Source: Botrytis cinerea B05.10 (lineage: Eukaryota > Ascomycota > Leotiomycetes > Helotiales > Sclerotiniaceae). From it: a stretch of 64,000 nucleotides of DNA. Both the position numbers and the translations under genes were made by a program. This document shows positions 47,186-58,313 of the stretch, in pieces. Each line of letters starts with the position of its first letter. Positions within the stretch are counted from its first letter, which is position 1. The DNA lies in contig NC_037311.1 of the NCBI RefSeq assembly GCF_000143535.2, forward strand, positions 620,001 to 684,000. The letters run 5' to 3'. The notes under the pieces were generated by a model. It searched no databases, was not told where the DNA came from, and saw nothing but the letters and a program-made list of their open reading frames with translations.

Positions 47186-50005
47186 TTAAGTATAAATCGT
47201 AGCGGTCAAAGCATTGAAACTCAAACCCTCCTTCGCGAAATCGACTCCGTCCATAAACAATAGCGGCATCTCAACAAGCATGCCCCTAACCCTGCTCAAC
47301 TCCTCTTTGACTTCCTCCACACCACCTGGAAATTCTTCTTTTACCACATGTCCATAAAGATACTTCGCAGGCTCCTTGTCTTCTTCCTTTGTGTCCTTAT
47401 CACTAGGCGATACAAAATACTGTTCATAAAACTCATGATAATCATCCCAATTCCTCACATTATCCGCCGGAATTGCGTGGAAAACTTTTGAATAAACTTC
47501 TGTGTTTGTTCTCGCACGACCGTTCCATAGATCCGTAAATTCGGGGGAAAACACATCTTGGACAGCGATATCATAGTCAGAGCCCCAGTCATAATCGTTA
47601 GGATCTTTGTTGATGGGCATATAGTTTGCATCTGGTCTGGTCCAATCTTGTGGTGCGACCATACCGAGATGTTTTCGGAAGAGTTGTCTGCGGAGTGAGG
47701 TAGCGTATTTGGCGGCTCGGAACTCGCGGCCGTTCATGTATGAATCAACGGTTTCGGTGTCTTCAATTACGATTGCAATTTCGGAATCATGAGTGCCGAG
47801 TTGAGAGCGATCATTGAGGTTAGCTGAACCACAAATTACAACGCGATCGTCGGCGATGAGAAGTTTAGTATGGATGTAAAGTTCCTCGCTGACGAAGGCA
47901 TCGAGCTCAGCTTCGGGAGTACCATTCCAAGGAATGGATGTAATAGATGGGCCATCTTCCATATAGCATGCTGCTACTGTGTCGTGTTCCTGAGAACGAG
48001 GGGCGGCTCTTTGGTATTGATCATACTCGTAATTCTCTTGGCCCCGACGAGCACCAGTTTCTTCACCGTAACCGCCATACCCAGCACCAACGATATCGTC
48101 GTGCTCTTTTCTAGCATTTTCATAACTGACGCCACTTTCTTGTTCGGTTTGAGCCATCGTGCCGTTGTCGTTAAGCCTATCGTAGTTTCTTAAATTGTAA
48201 AATCGGATGTAATCCTTTGGATCAGGTACTCCGGCTTTAGCAACTGTTTCCATAATTGAGTTACCACCACGACAGATTGAACTATATTGATACTCCATAA
48301 TTGCACGAGTTCCCAAAGCATCATCTCCATGAAGATCGCCTGCAAAAGCTGGGACTGATGGCATGCAAACAATAACTTTATATTGCTCGCCATTTTGATA
48401 AGCGCGAATGATTCTTTCCGCGATCGCTGCTCCGATCTTATTTTCGACAGGATGTTGCTCATCGGAACAGGCGGTGATGAAGAATTGATTTTCAATGTAG
48501 ACGAAATGTTGACTTCGTCGGATAACCTCAATGTAGGCATTGGCAATCGAGTGCTATACGGATTAGTAACCTTTGACATGATTTTTGGAATGATAGAATT
48601 ACCTCAGTGGCTACGCCATTGCTCCACTCAGTACAACTTCTTACGAGTTGGATAGAAACGCCATTTTGATCATCCCCATACCCAGAATTTCCTCCTGAGC
48701 GTCCAAAGAATGTACCTGCTCTACGGAATGTGTCGGAAATTGTACCCTCGGTAGATGAACCGACATTTGTACCATCTTCGTTATAATAACCATCAGGGAT
48801 ATCATTGGGAATCAAGGACAATGCTGTGTATCTTGTATCTTGAGTGTCGTATTTCTCTCGGAAAATGAAATTCCACCTTTGGACAAAATGAGCCCGGAGA
48901 TCCTCGACTACGAAGTGTTAGTCATTGAAACCTGGGAGTGGAATAGTGGCAATATCTCTAATTAACTTACCAACTGGTCCTGTTAACGACATTGATAGAT
49001 CCTACAACAATAGTTAGAGTTCGTCGTCCGACAATTAGTTGGATGTTCACAAAAAACATACCGACCATCCCATTCTAGAGTACTTCGTCCGATCAAGTTT
49101 ATTCTCTTGCCAATCTGTAACATTCTCAAAATCATACACTCTTGCATTGTTGAAATCTTGACCTGGAAAAACAATATTGTCTAGGTTACTTGGGTGTGCA
49201 TCAGCAATTGGATGCTGATTCACATCCCATCTCCCAAAGCACAAGTCCAGACCGCCCATGAAAGCTACTTTGCTATCAACAAGACAGAGCTTTTCGTGAT
49301 GTGCCCAGTAAAGAATAACATCATTGCGGGCTCCATATAAAGCTTCAATGCCCTCTTTAGGAAGTTGTGCAAGATCAAAATCTTTCAAGCTGAAGTTCTT
49401 CAAGTCGGTAATAAGTTCCGATTCGACGTGAATACCACTTGGAACGTGATCCGGATGTCGGAATACAGAAATATTAGGATGAACCTCAAGAGCCTTCTTG
49501 GTGTGCTCAGAGCATACTGGACATTGGGGTTAGTCCACGTGATATGTGGCCAGAAATTAGGATAAAACATACATGTCAAGACTTTAGTAACCTCTTTGTA
49601 AATGATGATGTTGACTTTGACACCTCTCTCGGCAGCAGCCAAAAGCATGCGGTCGATTCTATACTCCTCGTTTGCTGATGGAGGTCTTCTCAGGTAAAGC
49701 TCAGGGGTAAGCCACCAATCCAGAATCCAGATGCTTTCCTGTGCCTCTTCCAAGGCAACAGATACAGCCCACATATATGCACATCCGTCGATATGCCATT
49801 TGATATCGTGGCCAGTTCTTTGAGGAGCGAAACTGCCAAACCTGTTCTCATTTCCATTGATGTGAAGTGTATGGCATGCCTCTCCGAGATGAGTGTGGCT
49901 GTGTTTCTCGCCGTCTGAGATTCCTGCAACCTTCGAAACCTCTGCCTCGACTTCATGTACAAAGTCGCCAATGGCAGCTTTGGCATCATGGAAAAAATGA
50001 GACAT
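47186..50005 (-). CDS. phospholipase D with two HKD motifs
   Basis: Five exons (50005-49573, 49516-49062, 49001-48971, 48907-48603, 48553-47186) give 863 residues. Exon 3 is only 31 bases and encodes the link SDLSMSLTGP. Two HxKxxxxD motifs are visible: HEKLCLVD near residue 218 and HTKLLIAD near 637, each followed by the usual GGLD or GSANLNDRS. These form the one active site of PLD, which cleaves phosphatidylcholine to phosphatidic acid. HQHPIADA and SSICRGGNS are conserved loops. No PX, PH or C2 domain is present at the N terminus, unlike yeast Spo14, so it belongs to the shorter fungal PLD type. There is no signal peptide, so it is presumably cytosolic or peripheral at membranes. It converges with the MFS gene and probably lies outside the polyketide cluster. 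Confidence 0.93.
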
Positions 50006-51092
50006 GTTGAGAGATATTTTGGAATAAATGTTGATTGGAAAAGATCTTTGAGGGAGAGCCTTGTTTATGTATCTAGATACGAGTGTATTCGTAGCTATAG
50101 TGGGGGGCTGGTGGAGTGGTTTTGGTGGGGTAAATCAGAGGCTGTAACTCATGGGATTGGTGAATGTTCACCGTTAATATCGGCGACAATGCTGCGAGTG
50201 AATTGGATCGCAGTAAATCTGTATTAATGCTCATCAAATTGTGGAGTGGCGTTATATGATTGTCAAGAAAGCTTGGAGACTAGTGGAGAGAATCTGTGTT
50301 TTGACCGGTACTCTTCATGTTTCATGTGTAACTTTCGCCTGATGTGAGACGTTACGGTGTAGACCCTGCAGCTGAGATATGTCCATAGCTGTGCCTTCAT
50401 TGGCATGGTATGATATAAGGCTCAAGAAGCTTTTTGACTTGTGCGTATGGTTGGTCTGGGTGGAACGTTATCCGAGAAAAGGATATTCGTGGCTGCTGCA
50501 TGACAGCTCAGCTGAGGAATCGTTGGATGGAATTTCTCATACTCCCCTTACATGTCAATCGAATCGATCTGCCATTGATCAAAACACTTTCATCTGGTAG
50601 AGATGACAGACAAGTCTAGCAAGGTCCGGATGGGTCCAGCCCCACAGGCGTGCGTACGAGCAACGGCAATACAGCGTTTATACGAAGAATCAACCCACGC
50701 CGCGATATTCCAGTTCTGTACCAATACACCTAGGTTTGTGTATGAAGAGTTCTCGTCTGTAGAACCGACGGTTAGTAGAACCCCGAACTTAAGACTATCG
50801 TTAACAAGGTTTGCGTTCTCTGGATACCTTATTTCCAATCTCAGAAGTTTATTGGCCTTCGATGAAGGCGAAGTAATCTGACCGTCATAATTAAGTAAGC
50901 CCGAGCAAACAACTCGTGCTCAAACGCGCTCTGGATGTACATCCACGCTTACTTTTCATCACGTGACTGCGCTTCGATCTGTTTAATACTGCATATCAGA
51001 TAAACTAATAAGTCATCACTACCGAAGAGGATCTACCTAAAGACCAATAAGTGGTATCATAAGATTACCATATTGATGAATACACCTCTAAA
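50006..51092. other. intergenic, no gene recognised
   Basis: About 1.1 kb between two minus-strand genes. Overlapping frames on both strands at 50590-50881 look like chance. The right part must hold the dehydrogenase 3' UTR and the left part the PLD promoter. Confidence 0.45.
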
Positions 51093-52623
51093 TTACAGAT
51101 CTTGCAGCTTAACCAATATCTTCTTTCCCGCAATCTCATTCTTCGTCGAGAGATCAACGCCAAAACTTACCCCTCCAAACCCGGTCGCGACTACTTCTCC
51201 TTCATTTGGCTCCAATAATCCTTTCCAGAGCAAGCTTTCAAGTCTTGGAATTAGTTTTTCTACACTGCTGTTTGTTGCATCGCCTAGTGGCTCTCCAAAA
51301 TTGCCCATTTGTCCAAGGTGGACATGATAAATTTTGATGTCCTTTTGTTCGTCGATTTCGTCCCTATTTATCCAGTTGTAGTTCTTTCTCAAGGTATGGA
51401 GAGATTCGAAGATTTTACATACCAATCATTTGTTGTGGAGAATGTTTTTTGTGTTGTGGCTGTTGATTTAGTGTTCAGAGCAGCTAGGCCTACTGCGGAA
51501 CTGGCAGCCGATGCATCGAATATACCGGCGAACTCTCCCGATGTAATTTTCTCGATCTCAGACAATTGAGTTTCGATAGACTGTTTGTAATCAAATGTTG
51601 CATCTGCACCGATAGATGTGACAAGCTGCAGTGGAAGATAGGTTAGCTACTTTACGAATATCATTTTGACTTCATTCCCTATCTGCGAAGCTCACCTCAG
51701 CATTAGCTTGCGAGCATGAAGCAAGGACCTGGTATCCGCATAATTTTGCAAGCTGGGTGTTTGTCAATGCCAATATGTTCAGATTGCAGTATAGATACAC
51801 CGACCTTGATCCCATATTGTCCAACGTTCGACGTGCCTCCCAAAACAATAAACCATTCTGGTTGATTTTCGCGAGTGGCAGGATACATAATATCGTTTCC
51901 CTCATCTAGACATATTGCTGCCGTCTATGGTTATTGCAGTCAGTATTGCTTATCCACGAACTGCATAGCAAGATAACTGAGAAGATCTGCTCACCAAGAG
52001 TCCCACTCCAATCGTCGCAGCTTCTTCAACTGAAACTCTTTCTGGTCTCTTAAACGCCAGTTTCTCATCCATTAAATGCTATTGTAAAAAGATAATAGTT
52101 AGCCTCTCTCGTTTCAAGCCACCATTCTCCATTCCTCATTCCAACTCAACTTCATTTCTCAGACTAACCGTCTCACCCACCATTCAGATCGTCCTGTCCG
52201 AAAGTAAGAGAAACCTCAAACATACAAACTCCTGAAAAGTGCCATAGCCCTCCTCCCCAACTCTCGTCGCACAGCCAAAAATGCCATCTCCAACTCTGAA
52301 TTTCTCTACGCCAGGACCCAATTCAACAACCACTCCTGAGGCATCACAACCGAGTACTATTGGGTAGGAAGGGATAAGGGAACCGGTCTGTCGCATTATA
52401 TTGTCCCTTTATTTTTGGGTTAGTGGTATGCTCGTGAGGAGGATTGGTAAGATGGGAGATTGGCGAAGAAGAGAAAATGGTATGAGAAATAGAAGACTTA
52501 CAAAGGATTGATACCCGTAATGAGCGATTTCACCAAAACCTGATGTTTCCCTGGAACAGGTCTCTCCAGATCATTGGAGATTTCCCAGGAGGAATTACGG
52601 TCCTTGATTACTACGCCTCTCAT
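51093..52623 (-). CDS. zinc-type alcohol dehydrogenase-like (MDR) reductase
   Basis: Seven short exons (52623-52502, 52406-52226, 52078-51995, 51924-51805, 51752-51696, 51625-51423, 51363-51093) encode 345 residues. The N-terminal GroES-like fold has KHQVLVKSLITGINPLD and YPIVLGCDASGVVVELGPGVEKFRVGD. The Rossmann half has the dinucleotide segment FIVLGGTSNVGQYGIKLAKLCG, then VLASCSQANAELVTSIGADATFDYK. The structural zinc cysteine cluster is absent, as in quinone or enoyl reductase-like MDR proteins and trans-acting enoyl reductases of polyketide pathways. Fungal ToxD-like proteins are close in layout. It is 12 kb from the synthase and separated by PLD, so I do not assign it to that cluster. 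The substrate is unknown. Confidence 0.85.
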
Positions 52624-54841
52624 TTTCTGGCAATGGTTTAATCGAATTTTTCACGATAGAGATTTATTAAGGCTTTGGAGTTGCGATGAATAAAAGTAAG
52701 AGCTATTTCGATTGTGTAGAGAGCTTCAGCAACATTTATTGAATTTTATGGTCTGATGTTGCTTACCCCTCCTTTGTTACATTCCCGCTAAATTTACCCC
52801 TCATTTGAGCTCGCACAGACGAGGCTTGGGGGTTTATTGGCGGGAATCTTTGTGGCCAATGGAATGTGAGAGTTTCAGCCTTTAGAGAATTGAATGTGTT
52901 ACATTTAGAGAATATCCATGTTGTTAGATTGGTTAGGTTTTGAGGGGTACGAGCATGCTTTTATACTTTTGGTAATTGAGACCGCCAATTGGATGGTTGC
53001 GTTTTGTTTAACCTTGTGTATATCCAGAGGGGTTCGTGCATTGGCTTGTTGTAAATCATTTGAAGGTTCGATATTCCCAATGTAACTTTTAGCTCCTGAA
53101 GTCTCTTGCTCTTGTCTTTCTCTATCTTGGACCTTTTCTTGCCCAGATAATTCTTACGCGACAAGAATCGGGGAGACCAGTATCTCAGCGCTGGAAAGGA
53201 AAAAAGATATAAATACACTCCCACTAACATTTTTAACGGGAAGTGGCGTACTGTCTTGTACATCGCTTAGCTACAGATTAACAATAAGTCTTTTTGCTAT
53301 TCATATTGCGATTAAGAATATTCGTGAATGCTAGCGAGTAGAAGGTGAATTTGACGTACATCAAATGAATAGTTCACAAACTACTCCGAATTTGATTTAG
53401 AACTAAGAACAGAGAATGTAGCAAATGGCACGAGTGCTTAGAAATATGAGTGCAAGACAATATGAATACTTGAGCTATATGAGTGGGCTTAAGAGACGCT
53501 GACAATTGTTCTGTGGGTGCAATAAAATTGTGTGACTGAACCCGCGAAACGAAAATGAGGATAGAAGTGAAGATGATAGTGATAGCAAATGGATGTTTGA
53601 CAAGTAATAAATGAACAAGTAGCTGAGAGCATAGAGAAAGCAAGATTGAGTGGCCATGTAGTTTTGCGAGAAGTTGAACAAGACGATTCAATTCCAACCG
53701 TTTTCAGATATCCAGTCCCTCGCTTCAAGTCATCAATATAGCAATACACTGATTATTATCTGTCAATAAACGAGTCGAAGCAAAGGAGATCATAATTTTG
53801 GGAACAGATCTCTTAATTCTCCTTTACAAATTATGTAAAAATCGGTTGTGAATAATAAAAACTGAAGATTTTTTGAAAGAGCTAGTGACGGAGTCATATC
53901 TTCAAAATCATAATCGACGAGTACTGCTCTGATTTTTGAAGGCCGTCGCATCAATATATAACGCAGTGGCCCAACAAAAATAAAAAATTGCAGGAAACTC
54001 GAGTGGACAGAAACCAGCTTCGTCCAAGTTTTTTTGTGAAACTGTTAAGAGATATCCCATCTTATAATGAAGAAGATTAACCAACGTAGATTGTTTATTG
54101 CTTGGTTTTATTATGGGCCTTTCGAAGCATCTGTCTGAGATATGAAAGTAATTACTGAACTACATCGATAAAGAAACATTTGATGAATTTATATGGTAGA
54201 ATTCTCATTTGCTCTTTTGATATCAGAACGATCAGCAACCTAGTGGACATAGCTTCGAACATGAAGTTGACGATTGAAACTTTTCCCTCTATTTTTATCT
54301 ATTTTAAAGTAAAAACTCCAGTAAGTGAAATGGAACTAGAATGTGTATTAAACGAAAATATTCGAGCACCCCCGTGTACTAGCTCAATACGTGTCTAGCT
54401 TCCAAGAAGTGAACCGAAGCATTTGTGCCAAGCGGAATAGTGTTCCCAGGGTGAAAGTTTACCTAGGTTCTCGATGACCTCTCTCACTTGGCAGGTTTTT
54501 TTTGATACACGCTGGCGGGCTCTCGAGAGTCAATCATGTCACCAACATGGAAACTACTTCTCATGACAAGTCCAGAATGAAGCTCTTGTGATTTCAAGAG
54601 AATTAGGGGTCCGAATTAATTTCAGAAGGTGCCCATAAACAAAGGGTTTTGATTAAATTTCTATGTACCATTAACATTTCTCTAATGAGATTAGAAATCC
54701 TACAACTTCATTATGTATTCTAACTCATATTTCCCATCATTTTCGTCTCTAATTTCATTCGTTCGTCTCGCTTGTCCATCAACACATATCAATAAATTTG
54801 GTTCGGCTTCCCTCCTATTTTCAATCCGTGGCTCTTTCATC
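52624..54841. other. long intergenic region without a supported gene
   Basis: About 2.2 kb. Overlapping minus-strand frames at 53374-53749 are Ser/Leu/Phe-rich without motifs. AT-rich sequence occurs near 53800-54080. I see no inverted-repeat ends, RNA gene or exon chain. Confidence 0.45.
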
Positions 54842-55748
54842 TCATGAGAATCGCGCATCTTTCTCCCCAATTGGAGCTCTGAAGTCGTCATTCTTCTTCT
54901 TTCCATCACCGTCTCCATACATCCAGAATTGCAAGCCCAAGAACAAATCGCAGCACATCTGGAACATTCCGCAGAGTTTGAAAGCCCACGGTATAGCACT
55001 TGTGGCAGTAAAGAACCAAAACATCTTCATTACATCACCGGCAATCCAGCTGGCCATGACTGAAAAACGGAAACCTTTGCAGGATCGAGATTTGTAATTT
55101 GCAATGATTTGAGGAATTGGGAGGGTTGCTTCTACACCAAGTCCAATGTAGCCGATTGCGTCAGAGTAGACGGAATAGAACCATGGAGCTGGAGAGAGAA
55201 TGAGCTCGCATGCGATGAGAGTTATGAATAGGTAAAGGAGGAATTGCCAGTAACTGCGAGTTTTTCATTAGCATCATGTAATCATCTGGCAAGCGACACA
55301 GTGGATCAAGGCGTACGGTTTTGGGGAACGCCATTGCCAGAAGTTATATGGTCTTGACGCTCCATCCCCTTCTCTGTGCCCGGCAAATGGTATAGCCGCA
55401 TCTCCCCCTTTCGACGATGGTGATGGCCGATGATCGAGCGCAACCTTCAATAACATGGTTTGCATCGCAATCATAATGAACGACTGTATCAATAAGGAGG
55501 TATCGAAATGTGCTCCAGGGTAATAGAAAACTCTACAATGAGGATTAGCATCAGTCTTCCAACGCTCATTACAGGACAGCGTACCTCAAAAATGATGCTA
55601 CAAGCATGATCAAAGGAATATCCAAAGAAAATCCTGCACTAGACTTGTTCCTATGTATCGAGTATGTCTGATCCGCATACGACGTTATGGGAGATATTAT
55701 GATAAACATAGGGGCTATATAGCCAGTGATGAATGAAACGAGACCCAT
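54842..55748 (-). CDS. PQ-loop repeat membrane protein
   Basis: Three exons (55748-55585, 55532-55317, 55253-54842) give 263 residues. Two PQ-loop-like regions are separated by a hydrophilic stretch: the first with PITSYADQTYSIHRNKSSAGFS, the second with TLPIPQIIANYKSRSCKGF followed by WIAGDVMKMFWFF. About seven helices are expected. This matches the family of yeast Any1 and human PQLC1 (SLC66A2), Golgi and endosomal proteins linked to phospholipid flippases. The first motif has lost the exact PQ pair (DQ instead), as in that family. A tail with many Lys/Asp residues ends the protein. A start 32 codons upstream is possible, but its residues look noncoding. The gene is divergent from the GRF protein gene. 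Confidence 0.85.
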
Positions 55749-56182
55749 TTTGGCAGTGGTAGTTATGACAATTCGAAGCCAGCAATGGCAGATGTGAATA
55801 TATTCTATAATACAAAGTCCATAGAAACAGAAAAGAAGTTTCACGATGACAGCTGGAAAGAATTAAATTAGACGCGCAAAGTTCAAATAAACAGACTCAA
55901 CAATAATTAATTTGGAGATAACTAATGAAGCCCATAATTGATGACATAATAGCCTTATTTTAGATGTCGGCACTTGACTTTATCCGGAATCCGATATTCA
56001 TCAAAGCAGTTTCGAGATCGAGTTCTCCGATAAGATAACGGATAAAGTTATTCGTCCCTCCAATGGTTGCGGTGGTGACCATGTCAACAAGAGGGGGAGT
56101 GTTTCATCACTACCAGTTCTTGAAATGAAGATGATACTTTGAACGACTTGCTACACCTGATTCCATACCACACTAATAAGCA
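55749..56182. promoter_or_regulatory. divergent promoter region
   Basis: 434 bases between the PQ-loop gene (-) and the GRF-finger gene (+). AT-rich; no operator recognised. Confidence 0.35.
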
Positions 56183-57394
56183 ATGTACAGTGTATTCAAC
56201 ACACCTCAAAAGCGCAATGGCGCGGGATCATCCAAAGCATCACCATCCAAAGCGACACCATCTAACCCACCACGATTTAAATCAACACCGTCTAGAGCAC
56301 CATCCAGACCATCACCATCCAAAGCATCACCAACAAAGGTCGCTCTGAATGGACTCTTTTCCGATGGCAACTGGCAGTGCAAGTTACCCCGAAGTGACAT
56401 GTCCATTTATCATTAAGCTAATATCGCGACAGGTAATTGCAACCCCAGACTACCGGCCGTAAGATTCCAAGTCAAGAAAGACGGAGCAAATAAAGGTCGA
56501 TGGTTCTACACATGTCAAGAACCGAAAGAGTCTAGCTGCGGATTCTTTCTATGGGACGATAAAGCTAAAGTAAGAGAGATGGGTGCAGTCCTGAACAATA
56601 CAAGAACGGAGCCTCATACGCCTGAATCGCGCTCACCAGTGACTCCATCGAAGGATAAAAGGACGTTAGAAGGGCATGCGATCGCTAGTAATAAATGGCT
56701 TGAAGATATTGCGAAGAAGGAAGATGATGAGTTTGGGGTATGGCCTTTAACTCGAGAGGATGAGGAGAAAGTGGTTAAGACTGTCGAGAGAACGGATCCT
56801 GGAAGCTTTCCAGAGACTCCAAGAAAGGGGGCGATGGATGCTAAGACAGTGACACCCGGAAGCAAAAGAAAGCGGGGAGAAGGAGAAAGTAACGGTGCCA
56901 ACATGTATCCTACGCCTACGACAAAAGGTACAAGGGACGAAGACATTTTTGGCACCCCTTCTACAAGCCGCAAGAGAATAAATGGTGGGATGTGGGATGG
57001 GAATGAACGATCCGTTTTATTTAGTCCCGCGGAAACACCTTCTCCCATGAGATTCAAGGATGCTACAATGGGTCCACCTCCCAAGTTCATGGCTTCTCCA
57101 TCAAAAAGTGGCACAGGGGATTCGCCGCAAAATTACGACATGACGGAAGACATTGTGAATCTCCTCAAGGATCAAAATATCGACGATGGTGTCTCCGCTC
57201 AACTACGTCAAATGTTAGCCAGGCATGCACTTAAAATATCCGGTATTGTGAAAGGTCGGGACATCACACGCGTAGCTCTTAAAACCAAAGATGCAAAGAT
57301 AGCAGAGCTTCAACAAAAAATTGCTCACCTCGAACATCAACATAATATGGATGAATCAGTTATCAAGCGTCTCAGAGCTCAAAATGCCGGCTAG
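56183..57394 (+). CDS. GRF-type zinc-finger protein
   Basis: Two exons (56183-56378, 56433-57394) give 385 residues. Joined by a GC-AG intron (donor GCAAGT), the junction reads WQCNCNPRLPAVRFQ, so both first zinc ligands of a GRF finger are restored. The finger continues with NKGRWFYTC and SSCGFFLWDD, the G-R-F-type core and last two cysteines. GRF fingers bind single-stranded or structured nucleic acid and occur in DNA repair and topoisomerase proteins. The N terminus (residues 8-50) is rich in SPSK/TPS-like repeats, the middle is disordered with many SP/TP sites, and the last 60 residues form a short coiled coil (KDAKIAELQQKIAHLEHQH). No catalytic domain is present, so it is probably a nuclear adaptor; its function is not known. 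Confidence 0.85.
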
Positions 57395-58313
57395 GATTCT
57401 TTTGGCTTGGGCACGAGGGGGAATTTGTACTCCAGGGATTATCGAGCGAATCAACCCTCCATATCCCCGATGCGAGTATCATTTGCATTGGGAGTCAGCA
57501 TTTAGCTCTCCACGACAGCCTCCCTAACACGTCTAATATCCCACACAGCACCATTATATACGACTCTAGATCTCAAGATCTTAGCGACTGAGCCTCCCCA
57601 ATTACCACCAAAGACAAAACCCACGAAGGAAAATTTCAGATCCCTCACTCACAGAACCCTCTCACGAATCTAATGCTCTAACACATACATCACGCCATCT
57701 TATTTTTATGTATATCCCTCGTAGCTCTCAGCTCTATAATTAGCAAATAGCCCGCCCTTTAAAGTTGTCAACATGGCTGGAAAATAATACAATTCACAAT
57801 TAGCCTTAACAAAGCGAGCATAGCGATTATTAGAACGCCAGATGATTGTTGGCAAGAAGGCGCAATGCCGTGGCTATTCTCGCCCCTATAACACGCCACA
57901 GTATGTACCCACGATTGATTCGAATACCAGGCATGGGAATCGCATTCTCACTCCAATCTAGGGTATTAAAAGAGAAGATATGGCAATGCGATGCATTCAA
58001 ATAAGGATAAAAGGCATCGGATGATGGTTCCCTCGTCCAGAAAGCCCCGGAATAGGCTGTTCTCGGCAAATAGTTGCAATTATCTTAGACATACTTCAGA
58101 TCTCACATCGAATTTCGATACATCAAAAATATGCAAAAAGAGAACCCAATTTTTTCAATATTCGCGTGATAGCCATCTATTTATTTCAAGATCCACCCCT
58201 AAACTCCATCGACACTAATAATGCAAGCATGCATGCAATGATATCTTAACCCAATTCTAGCCATTTTTTCTCCATATATCCCATTCATATCATCTCATAT
58301 CGCAACAATCCAA
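57395..58313. other. convergent 3' intergenic region
   Basis: About 0.9 kb holding the 3' ends of the GRF gene and the purine enzyme gene. A 79-codon minus-strand frame at 57830-58069 has no family resemblance. Nothing else is seen. Confidence 0.5.

Noticed and set aside
51093..52623. Treating the MDR dehydrogenase as a trans enoyl reductase of the polyketide cluster
   Set aside because: The synthase has an apparently intact ER domain, and phospholipase D lies between them.
53374..53749. Three overlapping minus-strand frames as a membrane protein gene
   Set aside because: Leu/Ser/Phe-rich in all three frames, a sign of base composition and not coding; no conserved segment.
57830..58218. Overlapping frames on both strands downstream of the GRF gene
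   Set aside because: No family resemblance, and they lie between convergent 3' ends.
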